From Planctomycetota bacterium (GTDB lineage Bacteria > Planctomycetota > UBA8108 > UBA1146): a stretch of 36,787 bases of DNA. The stretch lies in assembly GCA_028825265.1 (NCBI GenBank), contig JAPKAM010000016.1, forward strand, positions 1-36,787. Direction: 5' to 3'. The notes beneath the pieces are model-generated. The model saw only the letters and a program-made list of their open reading frames with translations, did no database searches and was not told where the DNA came from. A program made the translations under genes and the position numbers. Shown one piece after another: positions 7,539 to 16,108 of this stretch (positions are counted from its first letter, which is position 1; every line of letters starts with the position of its first letter).

Positions 7539-9893
7539 ATGGCGATCACAGAAATTGACTCCAAACCAATCGTGGACGCGGTACCCAGTGCCGGACTGGG
7601 GAAGGCGACGGCCCACCGGTCCCCTCTTTGGAGGCCGGCACTGTTTCTCTGGATGGGCACAGTGGTGCCGTTGCAGTGGCCCCTGCCGAGCGGATTTCCC
7701 GCTCCCATTTTGCTGCTGGTGATCGGCGCCATCGGGTACTTCCCCGGTCCACGGGCACTCTTCCTTCGGACTTTTTTGCCCCTCGTGATTGGGTTCTTCA
7801 TCGGGCCGGGCCCGCCATCTCTGGAAGCGCACCTCCCCGCCGGGCCGGTCGAACTGGAAGCGGTGGTCTGCTCGCCGCCGCGCCAGGGTCAAGATCATCG
7901 AAAGTGGCATGGAGGAAGACGCTGGACCACCATCCGCGTCGATCAGATCCACCAAAATGACCGGCCCATCGTGGGGCACCTGTGGGTGACCTTGCCGGGA
8001 TCTGCCCGACTCGGTCGTGGCGATCGGGTGCAACTATTGCTGCGGGCGGGTTCAGGAAATCGCCGCAAGGTTCACTCGCCGGAGCAGTGGCACATCCTCG
8101 AAGCCGGTGGCTGGATGTCCCACGCCGATCACTGGCGTCAGGCGGCGATCGACCGATTGCTGGCCGCCGATGGCTGGTGGGGTTGTGCCCTGCTGCTGGG
8201 AGAAAGGGGACTGCTCGACGCCAGGACCCGCTCGACGATGCAGAAGACGGGCCTCGGACACCTGCTGGCGGTGAGTGGATTACATATCGGCATCGTGCTG
8301 GGGCTGTTTCTCTTTCTGGCCAAGCGACTTCGACCTCCCTGGTCCTCCCTGCTTCGCTGCAGCGGTGCGTTGGTGGTACTGGGTCAGGCGTTTCTTTCGG
8401 GCGCCGATCCACCGGCCATCCGAGCCGCCATGACCGGTGCAATGCTCGCCATCGGATTACTGGGAGGACGCATCCCTTCTCCTCTTCATGCCCTCTCCTT
8501 CTCGATGCTGATCTGGTGCGCGATGGGGTTGGCGCCTCCCGCTCCGGCAGCGACCATCTCGTTGTGTGCGGTGGCGGGGATTCACCTAGTTGGCGCCGGA
8601 CGAACTGATTCTCGCTCGATCCTGGCTGCCGGATTGGGAGCCTTCTTCGGGGCCCACGTGGCGCTCGCTTGGTATAGTCCTGAACTGTCGCCTCTGTCGC
8701 CGTTGTGGACGCTGGTGATGCTCCCTCCCATCTCGATCGGAATCGTGCTGGCGATGGTCCAGGTACTGTTTCTTGATCTGCTTCCCACACCACTGTTTCG
8801 CTCCGGATGGGAAGGGATCGGTGCACTGCTGGAAGCGATCACCCAACTGGCTGATCAAATGCCGTGGAGTCCCTGGATCGCGCCGGTGATCGGAGTGCCC
8901 GCCTTGTCGCTAGCGATGTTGGCACTGCTGCTGATCAGTGCCGGGCGGCTCCGTTTCGCCGTTGCGGCGCTGCTGGTCGCGCTGCTCTGCGTTGCCATCC
9001 AGGACTCGCTACCCGACCATGGCACGATGCGTCTGCTGCCCAGTGGCCGAGGTCAGTGCCTGCTGCTCGACTCGCCGGAGGCGACCCTGCTCTACGATGC
9101 AGGATCCCTCGATGCTCCCGATGGAGGAGCCGCACGGATCCGCCGAGCACTGTGGAGAGTGGGCCGCTCCCGCGTCGACTGGATCATTATCTCCCATCCC
9201 CATCTCGATCATTACTCGGCAGTGCCAGAGTTGATGGCGACCGGATCGGTCGGAGGCTTGCTGGTCTCGAGAAACTTATCTCTCTCTGCGGTGGGTCGGG
9301 CGTTGGAAAAGCAGGCTCAGCAGCATGGCGTGACGGTGAAACACCTCAGCACCGGCGACCGGATCAAGATCGGTCGCTGGCAACTTCGAATCGTGGTCAG
9401 CCCCGATCCACGAGTTCCCGGTCCCGCCATCTCGACCAACGATCGATCGATGGTGATCGAAGTGGAGGGCCCCCACGGTTCCATCTTGCTCCCGGGAGAC
9501 GCCGAGGCACCGCTGCTGAGCCGCGCCTCCCTCTCCGGCCCCATCGACCTCTTGCTGCTCCCTCATCACGGCTCACACAGTGTTCCGCTGGCGCAGTGGA
9601 TCGCACATCTGGCTCCACGTCAGGTGATCGTGTCGCGGCGCGGGCCGTTACCCCTAGAAACCCGTCAGGCACTCGCATCGGTGGGGATCACCTCGGTGGG
9701 AATCGCTGGAGAGCCGATTCTTAGCCACAGCAAGTTCAGTGACTCCGCTTCAGACCCCTTGCCCGATCCGCAACCGCTGTCGATGATATCGCTGCAGCCG
9801 GCGATCCTCTGTCGGCGCAAGAAAGGATTTCCAAGATGCCCGGTGGCCCCCAGGAATCGACATCCCAAGATCCCTGGAGTCTCTCCTTCATGA
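7539..9893 (+). CDS. comEC: ComEC/Rec2-like DNA uptake channel with metallo-beta-lactamase domain
   Basis: The protein is about 784 aa from the ATG at 7539. The ORF-track start at 7374 lies on the start codon of the divergent gene, and the Shine-Dalgarno before 7539 is weak, so the true start could be a little further in (another ATG at 7653). The order is a hydrophobic N-terminus, an OB-like stretch (GRGDRVQLLLRAGSG, about 159-173), and the ComEC competence core with LGHLLAVSGLHIGIVLGLFL (about 239-258) and AIRAAMTGAMLAIGLLGGR. Several membrane helices follow to about 490, then a metallo-beta-lactamase domain with ISHPHLDH (551-558), LLPGDAE and LLLPHHGSHS. Known ComEC proteins carry incoming single-stranded DNA across the inner membrane, and the hydrolase domain is proposed to degrade the other strand. 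No other competence genes are in the window. The end overlaps mtnA. The divergent gap 7376-7538 shows no clear promoter. Confidence 0.88.
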   Translation: MAITEIDSKPIVDAVPSAGLGKATAHRSPLWRPALFLWMGTVVPLQWPLPSGFPAPILLLVIGAIGYFPGPRALFLRTFLPLVIGFFIGPGPPSLEAHLPAGPVELEAVVCSPPRQGQDHRKWHGGRRWTTIRVDQIHQNDRPIVGHLWVTLPGSARLGRGDRVQLLLRAGSGNRRKVHSPEQWHILEAGGWMSHADHWRQAAIDRLLAADGWWGCALLLGERGLLDARTRSTMQKTGLGHLLAVSGLHIGIVLGLFLFLAKRLRPPWSSLLRCSGALVVLGQAFLSGADPPAIRAAMTGAMLAIGLLGGRIPSPLHALSFSMLIWCAMGLAPPAPAATISLCAVAGIHLVGAGRTDSRSILAAGLGAFFGAHVALAWYSPELSPLSPLWTLVMLPPISIGIVLAMVQVLFLDLLPTPLFRSGWEGIGALLEAITQLADQMPWSPWIAPVIGVPALSLAMLALLLISAGRLRFAVAALLVALLCVAIQDSLPDHGTMRLLPSGRGQCLLLDSPEATLLYDAGSLDAPDGGAARIRRALWRVGRSRVDWIIISHPHLDHYSAVPELMATGSVGGLLVSRNLSLSAVGRALEKQAQQHGVTVKHLSTGDRIKIGRWQLRIVVSPDPRVPGPAISTNDRSMVIEVEGPHGSILLPGDAEAPLLSRASLSGPIDLLLLPHHGSHSVPLAQWIAHLAPRQVIVSRRGPLPLETRQALASVGITSVGIAGEPILSHSKFSDSASDPLPDPQPLSMISLQPAILCRRKKGFPRCPVAPRNRHPKIPGVSPS

Positions 9894-10912
9894 CGCTGGA
9901 GTGGGTCGGAGACATCGATGGCTGCCTTCATATCATCGACCAGACACGGCTCCCCCAGCACAACCAGCAGCGAATCCTCAAGCACCCCGCCGATGTGATC
10001 GAGGCGATCCAGCAACTGGCGGTACGTGGAGCTCCGGCCATCGGAGTGGCCGCCGCCTACGGCTTATGCCTCGCGTTGCGTGGTTGTGACCAGATCGATC
10101 AGGTGCGAGCACTCTGGCAGGTCGCCATCGCTCCGATGCGCCAGGCTCGTCCCACCGCAGTCAATCTTCAACACATGGTCGATCGAATGAATCGCGTCGC
10201 CACCTCTCCGTCGTGCACCGATCTAGACGGAGTGAGCCTGAGGAATCGATTACTGGAGGAAGCGCGAGCCATCGAGGCGCAAGATCAACACTTTTGCCGA
10301 GCCATCGGCGCTGCGGGAGCGGAACTGATTCAGGATGGCGCTACCATCCTGACCCACTGCAATGCCGGAGCACTCGCCACCGCCGGTCAAGGGACGGCGC
10401 TGTCGGTGCTCTACCATGCGTGGCAAAACGGCAAACGGTTCAGGGTGCTCGCCGATGAGACCCGTCCTTTGCTGCAAGGCTCACGACTGACCGCCTGGGA
10501 ATTGCAACAATCAGGAATCCCGGTGGATGTCATCTGCGACGGTGCTTCCGGGAGTTTCTTCCAGTCGGGAGAGATCGACCTGGTCATCACTGGATCGGAC
10601 CGAGTCGCAGCCAACGGCGACGCCGCCAACAAGATCGGGACCTACACCATCGCCTCGCTCGCTCGAGCCCACGATGTACCCTTCTACATCGCAGCCCCTT
10701 CATCGACCTTTGATTTCTCGCTGGAGAATGGGGCTCAAATCCCCATCGAACAGCGATCCGAGCAGGAAATCTGGTCCATCGCTGGCGGTCAGCGCCCGCC
10801 GAAGGGGATCGGTTACAAGAATCCCGCCTTCGACATCACTCCAGCGTCTCACATCCGCGGCTGGATCACCGAGGCCGGAGTGCTGCAGCCACCCTTCGAG
10901 GCCATCCGCTGA
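9836..10912 (+). CDS. mtnA: S-methyl-5-thioribose-1-phosphate isomerase
   Basis: MtnA converts methylthioribose-1-phosphate to methylthioribulose-1-phosphate in the methionine salvage pathway. Family motifs are clear: RGAPAIGVAAAYG, the catalytic cysteine in ILTHCNAGALATAGQGTAL (C175), VLADETRPLLQGSRLTAWEL, the catalytic aspartate in ITGSDRVAANGD (D255), and NPAFDITPASHIRGWITE near the end. There are two possible starts. ATG 9836 has AAGGA eight bases upstream and lies 58 bases inside comEC. ATG 9890 forms an ATGA overlap with the comEC stop and matches the usual N-terminus better. I keep the first because of its Shine-Dalgarno site. Either way it is translated as part of the comEC transcript. 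Other salvage genes are not visible here. The 58 bases to purE contain no obvious terminator. Confidence 0.95.
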   Translation: MPGGPQESTSQDPWSLSFMTLEWVGDIDGCLHIIDQTRLPQHNQQRILKHPADVIEAIQQLAVRGAPAIGVAAAYGLCLALRGCDQIDQVRALWQVAIAPMRQARPTAVNLQHMVDRMNRVATSPSCTDLDGVSLRNRLLEEARAIEAQDQHFCRAIGAAGAELIQDGATILTHCNAGALATAGQGTALSVLYHAWQNGKRFRVLADETRPLLQGSRLTAWELQQSGIPVDVICDGASGSFFQSGEIDLVITGSDRVAANGDAANKIGTYTIASLARAHDVPFYIAAPSSTFDFSLENGAQIPIEQRSEQEIWSIAGGQRPPKGIGYKNPAFDITPASHIRGWITEAGVLQPPFEAIR

Positions 10913-10970
10913 GCGGATCATCGACCGCCACAAGGAAACTGATGGCGATCAACTCTCATTCAATTCCAGA

Positions 10971-11477
10971 TCAATTCCCTGCGACCTTGCTGCGCAGTGC
11001 GTCATCCTTGGCCGCGACCTTGCTGGCCATCGTCGCCTTGTGATCTTCTAGTCTGGCACGCATCGTGGCATCGCTGGAGCCGACGATCTGGGCGGTCAAG
11101 ATCGCCGCGTTGACCGCACCCGGTTTCCCGATGGCGACGGTGGCCACCGGAACTCCAGGAGGCATCTGGACCGTCGCCAGCAGTGCATCCAGACCGTCGA
11201 GAGCGCTGGAATCGATGGGGACTCCGATCACCGGAAGGGTGGTCGAGGCCGCCATCACACCGGCCAGATGAGCGGCATGACCGGCCGCAGCGATGATGGC
11301 ACAATACCCCTCATCACAGGCGCCCCGGCTGAGGGCCTGGGCCACTTCCGGTGTACGGTGGGCAGAGCAGACTCGAACTTCGGCCTCGATCTCGAACTTC
11401 TGCAACTGGTCCACACACGATTCCATCACGGACCAGTCGCTGTCACTTCCCATCACTACCAATACCTTGGCACTCAT
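10971..11477 (-). CDS. purE: N5-carboxyaminoimidazole ribonucleotide mutase
   Basis: The product is 168 aa from ATG 11477, nine residues inside the ORF-track start, with AAGGA upstream. It carries out the carboxyl rearrangement giving CAIR in purine synthesis. Class I PurE motifs are intact: [16 protein letters not shown] with the catalytic histidine, [25 protein letters not shown], and [15 protein letters not shown]. The ATG overlaps the stop codon of purC (ATGA, 11474-11477), so the two are translationally coupled. A purK partner is not in the window. The C-terminal tail ([14 protein letters not shown]) is the usual short helical extension. Confidence 0.96.
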   Translation of the reverse strand: MSAKVLVVMGSDSDWSVMESCVDQLQKFEIEAEVRVCSAHRTPEVAQALSRGACDEGYCAIIAAAGHAAHLAGVMAASTTLPVIGVPIDSSALDGLDALLATVQMPPGVPVATVAIGKPGAVNAAILTAQIVGSSDATMRARLEDHKATMASKVAAKDDALRSKVAGN

Positions 11478-12388
11478 GATTGCTGTTCCTTCCAGGTTTC
11501 CCAATCGACCCCAGTGACACGCTGAAACAGTTCCCGGTAACGAGCGGTCGTTCCCTCGACCACATCCGCAGGAAGGTCAGGGGGCGGACCATCGCCAGTC
11601 CAGCCACAAGAAGCGAGATGGTCGCGAACATATTGCTTGTCGAAGGAAGGAGGGCTGATTCCCACTTGATACTGATCGGCAGGCCAGTAGCGAGATGAAT
11701 CGGCGGTCAGCACCTCATCGGCGAGGACTGGTCCATCGCCATCGAGTCCAAACTCGAATTTGGTGTCGGCCAAGATCAGCCCGCAGTCATCTGCGTGAGC
11801 ACGACCATGGTTGAACACTTCGACCGAGAGATTGCGCAAGGTGCTCATCAACTCGTGACCGACCCTATCTCCGGCAGCCTCGAATGAGATGTTCTCATCG
11901 TGGCCCTGGTGATTCTTCGCAGCCGGCGTGAAGATGGGATCGTCGAGGCGCTGTGCCTGACGCAAGCCTTCCGCCAACGGGATTCCACAGATGGAACCAG
12001 TCGCTTGGTAATCTTTCCAGCCGCTCCCGACCACGAATCCGCGAACCACACATTCGACTGGGATCATCTGAAGTTTCTGGACCAACATCGCTCGCGGCCC
12101 CCACTGACGGGCAGCGGTGCGAAACGGTTCCGGGAACTGCTCCGGATCGGTCGAGATCATGTGATGTCTAACACTCGATGGCAGTCGTTCGAGCCACCAA
12201 CGAGTCAGTTGAGTGAGGATCGCTCCCTTATCAGGGATCCCCTGGGGGAGAACCACATCGTAGGCGCTGACTCGATCGCTGGTGACCAGAAGTAGTTGAT
12301 CTCCCAGGTCAAAAATGTCGCGGACTTTTCCGCGCAAGATCGGTTCCACACCGTCCACGCTGATGTCTCGGATCGCAGTTGGATTCAT
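11474..12388 (-). CDS. purC: SAICAR synthetase (phosphoribosylaminoimidazole-succinocarboxamide synthase)
   Basis: The product is 304 aa from ATG 12388, preceded by GGAGG about eight bases upstream; the ORF-track start is 33 bases further out with no support. The enzyme condenses CAIR with aspartate using ATP, the step after PurE. Motifs are GKVRDIFDLGDQLLLVTSDRVSAYD (nucleotide-binding start), VECVVRGFVVGSGWKDY, ENISFEAA, CGLILADTKFEFGLD, LADEVLTADSSRYWP and SFDKQYVRDHL. The length fits the longer, yeast-like type rather than the short 240-aa bacterial type. It follows the acyltransferase gene by 67 bases and overlaps purE by four. Confidence 0.96.
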   Translation of the reverse strand: MNPTAIRDISVDGVEPILRGKVRDIFDLGDQLLLVTSDRVSAYDVVLPQGIPDKGAILTQLTRWWLERLPSSVRHHMISTDPEQFPEPFRTAARQWGPRAMLVQKLQMIPVECVVRGFVVGSGWKDYQATGSICGIPLAEGLRQAQRLDDPIFTPAAKNHQGHDENISFEAAGDRVGHELMSTLRNLSVEVFNHGRAHADDCGLILADTKFEFGLDGDGPVLADEVLTADSSRYWPADQYQVGISPPSFDKQYVRDHLASCGWTGDGPPPDLPADVVEGTTARYRELFQRVTGVDWETWKEQQS

Positions 12389-12455
12389 CGTGAGCCCCTC
12401 CAGTTCATCGCCAGGATACACCTGAGCATCGCCGCTGTCACCGAAGCCAGTAATT

Positions 12456-13427
12456 TCAGATCAAGATCTCACGAGTTCCATCGGGGCGAACCTTCCAGCG
12501 CTGGTGGAGCCATAGCCCATCCGCCGGCGTTTCTCGGATCATCGACTCGATCCTGGTCGTGGTTGCAGCGGTGACCTGGAGCACGTGAGAACGAATATCC
12601 TCCCCCCAGGGCAAATCGGCGATCTCGCAGTGTATCCGGTAGCGCTTCCCCGCTTCCAGGCGACGAGCCTGGAGGTAGATCACCGGCACCTGGTAACGTC
12701 GGGTCAGTACCCCGATGGAAGGGGTCGTCGCCGCGGCTCGACCGAAGAAATTGACAAAAACACCGTCCCGGGTGTTCTGGTCGATGAGCAGCGCCAGGGA
12801 GGTTCCGGAGCGCAGCGCCCTCCCCATCTCGGGTAGCGCTCCGGCGGGATCGAGAATCGAAGCCACCGTCGCTCCTCTTAACCATTTCATGATCCCATCG
12901 ATATAGGCGTTCTTGACCGGGCGTGAGAGCAGCCCCAGCCGCCAGCCGCGCTGCACCAACAGCGGCAAGATCACCTCGAAGGGCCCTTGATGCCCACTGA
13001 CCAACAGGAAGGCTTCGCCCTGTTTCTGACGCTGATCCAATTGATCCCAGGGGCCGGACCAGATCACCGAATCGACAAATCGAGGATCCTGCAGCCAGTG
13101 CTGGATCTGGATCGCCTCGACCGCAGAGACCGCCACTCGACGCCAAGATTCGAGGCCGACGGAGTGGATCTTTCTCTCGGACCAGGTTGATCCAAACGCA
13201 TGACGGAGGTTACTGAGAGTCACCTTTCTGCGGCGCCGGGCGAGGAACCAGGCGGGAACCGCCAGCATTCGCGCAAATCCGCAGGCCAGCGAGGCCGGTA
13301 GCCACGCCAGCGGCAACACCACCAGCAAGGTTCCCAACGCCGAGATCCACGCCAACAAGCCATGCCGCTGGCGCGGTTTCGACCGACTCTGATCGCTTCG
13401 AGGACGCTGTTGCTCTTCTGTGATCAC
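12456..13427 (-). CDS. lysophospholipid/lipid A late acyltransferase (LpxL/HtrB family)
   Basis: The 323-aa product starts at a GTG (13427) with AAGGA eleven bases upstream. A basic N-terminus precedes one membrane helix (LLAWISALGTLLVVLPLAWLP), as in inner-membrane LpxL/LpxM enzymes. The catalytic H-x4-E motif is present in SGHQGPFEV (H146, E151). DQNTRDGVFVNFFGRAAATTPS and LHQRWKVRP are the other family signatures. The enzyme probably adds a secondary fatty acyl chain to a lipid A precursor, which implies a Gram-negative outer membrane; lauroyl or myristoyl choice cannot be read from the sequence. It is the first gene of a minus-strand run with purC and purE. The 143-base divergent gap to the DUF481 gene shows no promoter I would call. 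Confidence 0.88.
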   Translation of the reverse strand: MITEEQQRPRSDQSRSKPRQRHGLLAWISALGTLLVVLPLAWLPASLACGFARMLAVPAWFLARRRRKVTLSNLRHAFGSTWSERKIHSVGLESWRRVAVSAVEAIQIQHWLQDPRFVDSVIWSGPWDQLDQRQKQGEAFLLVSGHQGPFEVILPLLVQRGWRLGLLSRPVKNAYIDGIMKWLRGATVASILDPAGALPEMGRALRSGTSLALLIDQNTRDGVFVNFFGRAAATTPSIGVLTRRYQVPVIYLQARRLEAGKRYRIHCEIADLPWGEDIRSHVLQVTAATTTRIESMIRETPADGLWLHQRWKVRPDGTREILI

Positions 13428-13570
13428 CGCTGGATTTGTCCTTGCTCTTTGGCGACTCTGTTCGAGATCCTCACCACCGAAGACGAGCCAAAAGGCCCGA
13501 TTGATTTCCAGTAGTGTGGGATGCGTCGAGGCCTTATTCTCCCCCTCCTCGCCTGAAAGGAAAGTTCATC

Positions 13571-14590
13571 ATGATCTATTCTCTGATCCTGTTCACGGTT
13601 CTGGGGGCGAATCCACAAGATGGGCCTCCGAAAGCCATGGATCGACTGGAGTTGGCCGATGGCACTGTGATCATCGGCACTCTGACTCAACTGGAGAACG
13701 GGATTTACACTATCGAGGTGGAAGCGGTGGGATCGATCCACATCCCCTTGGCTCGGGTCAGTGGCGCCCTGGTCGCCAATAACGCATCTCTGGTGACCGA
13801 TGCCGGAGAGACTCTCACCGGCCCGTTGCAGTTCATCGATGGATCCTGGCTGGTGCGCAACGCTCTCGGTGAGCGGAACATTGCCGATGCCCATGTGGTC
13901 GCCATCAATCCGACACCGGTCGCCCCCCCCGCCTCGACTCAGAAAGCGACGATTACCCTCAACGGCACTCGAACCACGGGCAACACCAGCACCACATCGG
14001 CATCGCTAAACATGGATTACACCTTTCGTTATCTCACACATCGATTCAACTCCAAACTGCACTGGGCCTACGGTGAAGATGAGGAGGTGATCAGCAAGAG
14101 AACCACTGGAGCCGAAATCAAGTATGATTTCTTTCCTCGGGACAGTTGGTATTTCTACACCAATTTCTCCGCTCGAAATGACCGATTTGCCGACCTCTCC
14201 CTGAGAACCACAGCAGGAATCGGCGCTGGAATTCAAATCCTCGATACCGATGCCATCACCTGGTCTCAGGAGTCGGGAATCTCTGCACTCAATGAGGATT
14301 TCATCACCGCCATCGATGAATCGACCAATACTCTGCGAGTGGCAGGGGATGTCCAGTGGAGCTTCGGCGATGGACGGATGGAGGCTTTCCACGACCACAC
14401 GCTGTTCATCTCGCTCGAAGATCCGTCCAATCTCCTGGCAGAGGGCCGTCTCGGCCTGCGAACCCGGATCATTGGGGGGCTCTCTCTCAACTCGCAGATC
14501 AACATTCGACATGACAGTTCCCCTCCGATCGGCGTCGAACAAGACGATCTCGAGTTCTTGCTGGGGATGGGATACAGCACCAGTTTTTGA
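13571..14590 (+). CDS. DUF481-family outer-membrane beta-barrel protein
   Basis: The product is 339 aa from ATG 13571 (AGGA nine bases upstream); the ORF-track start is 57 bases earlier with no Shine-Dalgarno. It begins with a short signal-like segment (MIYSLILFTVLGANPQ). An SH3-like beta stretch follows (LELADGTVIIGTLTQLENGIYTIEVEAV, IHIPLARVSGA). After a proline-rich linker comes a series of amphipathic strands typical of DUF481/YdiY: ATITLNGTRTTGNTSTTSASLNMDY, KLHWAYGEDEEVISKRTTGAEIKYDFF, WYFYTNFSARNDRFADLSLRTTAGIG. It ends in phenylalanine (MGYSTSF), the common C-terminal sorting residue of bacterial outer-membrane barrels. The substrate is unknown. Confidence 0.82.
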   Translation: MIYSLILFTVLGANPQDGPPKAMDRLELADGTVIIGTLTQLENGIYTIEVEAVGSIHIPLARVSGALVANNASLVTDAGETLTGPLQFIDGSWLVRNALGERNIADAHVVAINPTPVAPPASTQKATITLNGTRTTGNTSTTSASLNMDYTFRYLTHRFNSKLHWAYGEDEEVISKRTTGAEIKYDFFPRDSWYFYTNFSARNDRFADLSLRTTAGIGAGIQILDTDAITWSQESGISALNEDFITAIDESTNTLRVAGDVQWSFGDGRMEAFHDHTLFISLEDPSNLLAEGRLGLRTRIIGGLSLNSQINIRHDSSPPIGVEQDDLEFLLGMGYSTSF

Positions 14591-14655
14591 CGGTATTGGG
14601 TGACCTTGATGTCTTGTGGCCCCTGACCGGGACTGCCATCATCCCCGATTGAGCG

Positions 14656-14672
14656 GTGGACCACAGGTCCAC
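14656..14672 (+). promoter_or_regulatory. 7-bp hairpin ahead of the radical SAM gene
   Basis: GTGGACC-ACA-GGTCCAC is a perfect 7-bp inverted repeat with a 3-base loop. It lies 66 bases behind the DUF481 stop and 27 bases before the radical SAM start. No T-run follows, so it is not a classical terminator. It could act in the leader of the radical SAM mRNA or stabilise the upstream transcript. The structure is seen; the function is inferred. Confidence 0.4.
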
Positions 14673-14699
14673 GAGGAAATCCTTGAAGGGAGACACTGG

Positions 14700-16079
14700 A
14701 TGAATTCGCTTTCCACCCGGCAGGATCCGCAACCGCAACAGGTCGCAGCGGATCGGCTTCACTGGGCCGACCAGCAGCTCGCCGAGATCCAGCGCCTGTC
14801 CCGGCTGTTTCCTGATCTGCCGGTCGAAGCACTGGTCAAGGAAGACCTGCTGAGGATCGGCGTTTCCTTCACTCGTGAATCTCTTCACTACTGTTCGAAC
14901 TACAAGAGCAAATCCTACTTCATCTTCAGTTTCGACATGGTGCCCATCGAATCGATGGATCAGCAGGAAAATCTCCGAGCCCCGGAAGAAATCCAGTTGG
15001 TGGCAGGCCCCTGGAAGTTCAACCGAACCACCGTCTCCGTTCGGGTCAATCCTCACTCTCCCTGGCGCATCGATGTGGCCGGAGATTCCCTGGCCCTGTT
15101 CTGTGGTGAGGAAGAAATTTCCACCGTCCAACTACAGAAGATTCCGGATTACTACCAGCAAAATTTGGAATCCGGGCAACCGGTAAATGAGGTGGCTCCC
15201 ACCATCGAATGGGGCTACCTGATCTATCTGACCGTCTACCGGAAGTGCCAGTACTTCGGCTTCAAGGAAGAGTGCCGCTTCTGCGACATCAATGAGAACT
15301 ATCGGCAACAGGTCGCAGCCGGACGGCCCTATCGAACCGTCAAGCCGATGGACGAGGTGCTGGAAGCTCTCTCCATCATCGATCACCTCGATGACGTTTC
15401 GCATGCCTACACCTTGACCGGTGGGTCGATCATCAGAAAATTGCGCGGACAGGGCGAGGCTGAATTCTATGCGGCCTATGCCAGGGCCATTGAAGAGCGC
15501 TTCCCAGGTCGCTGGATTCCCAAGGCGGTGACCCAGGCGCTACCAGTATCCGAGCAACAGATCCTCAAGGATGCAGGAATCCAGATCTATCACCCCAACT
15601 ACGAGATCTGGGATGAGCGTCTGTTCCCGTTGTTGTGCCCAGGCAAGGAGACCTACGTTGGAAGATCAGAATGGCACCGCCGCATCATCGATGCCGTCGA
15701 TGTCTTTGGTGCAGCCAATGTCATCCCGAACTTTGTCGCCGGGATCGAGATGTCACGTCCTCACGGCTACACCGATCCAGAGGCCGCGGTGGAATCGACC
15801 CGTGAGGGACTCGACTTCTTCATGAGCCAGGGAGTGTGCCCGAGATTCACCGTTTGGTGCCCCGAACCCCTTTCTCCGCTGGTCAAAGAACAGGGTGCTG
15901 TGGGAGAGGCTCAACCCCCGGCTCCGCTCGAGTACCATGCTCGATTACTGGTCGCCTGGCGGGATACTCATCAGAAGCATCAGTTACCGGTGCCGCCTGG
16001 ATACGGTCCTCCTGGAACGGGGAATGCGATTTTCAGTGTTTCCAGTTTCATGGATGTGATCCGGATCCCACAAGAGTAG
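14700..16079 (+). CDS. radical SAM enzyme of unknown substrate with C-x8-C-x2-C cluster motif
   Basis: The product is 459 aa from ATG 14700, with AAGGGAG seven bases upstream. The first 170 residues are an unassigned domain. The iron-sulfur motif is CQYFGFKEECRFCDIN, with cysteines at about 183, 192 and 195, which is C-x8-C-x2-C instead of the common C-x3-C-x2-C. It is followed by an S-adenosylmethionine-binding glycine stretch (YTLTGGSII) and TIM-barrel-like strands including WIPKAVTQALPVSEQQILKDAGIQIYHPNYEIWDE, which resembles biotin synthase-type barrels. VIPNFVAGIEM and PRFTVWCPEPLSPL come later. The enzyme should cleave S-adenosylmethionine to a radical, but the reaction is not identifiable. 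Neighbours (DUF481, RNase D) give no help. It ends 29 bases from the convergent RNase D gene. Confidence 0.8.
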   Translation: MNSLSTRQDPQPQQVAADRLHWADQQLAEIQRLSRLFPDLPVEALVKEDLLRIGVSFTRESLHYCSNYKSKSYFIFSFDMVPIESMDQQENLRAPEEIQLVAGPWKFNRTTVSVRVNPHSPWRIDVAGDSLALFCGEEEISTVQLQKIPDYYQQNLESGQPVNEVAPTIEWGYLIYLTVYRKCQYFGFKEECRFCDINENYRQQVAAGRPYRTVKPMDEVLEALSIIDHLDDVSHAYTLTGGSIIRKLRGQGEAEFYAAYARAIEERFPGRWIPKAVTQALPVSEQQILKDAGIQIYHPNYEIWDERLFPLLCPGKETYVGRSEWHRRIIDAVDVFGAANVIPNFVAGIEMSRPHGYTDPEAAVESTREGLDFFMSQGVCPRFTVWCPEPLSPLVKEQGAVGEAQPPAPLEYHARLLVAWRDTHQKHQLPVPPGYGPPGTGNAIFSVSSFMDVIRIPQE

Positions 16080-16108
16080 ACACCGGTCACGCTGCGGTCA
16101 CGGACTCG

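Noticed and set aside
7376-7801. N-terminal extension of the repeat protein in the ORF track (to 7801)
   Set aside because: It is antisense to the divergent comEC gene, while a clean Shine-Dalgarno and membrane anchor begin at 7375.
7798-8826. 342-aa minus-strand ORF inside comEC
   Set aside because: It is Arg/Pro-rich shadow translation opposite a well-supported gene and has no recognisable motif.
8864-9724. 286-aa plus-strand ORF inside comEC
   Set aside because: It is an alternative frame over the metallo-beta-lactamase domain, Arg/Ser-rich and without family features.
10913-10970. Terminator between convergent mtnA and purE
   Set aside because: No inverted repeat with a T-run on either strand was found in the 58 bases.
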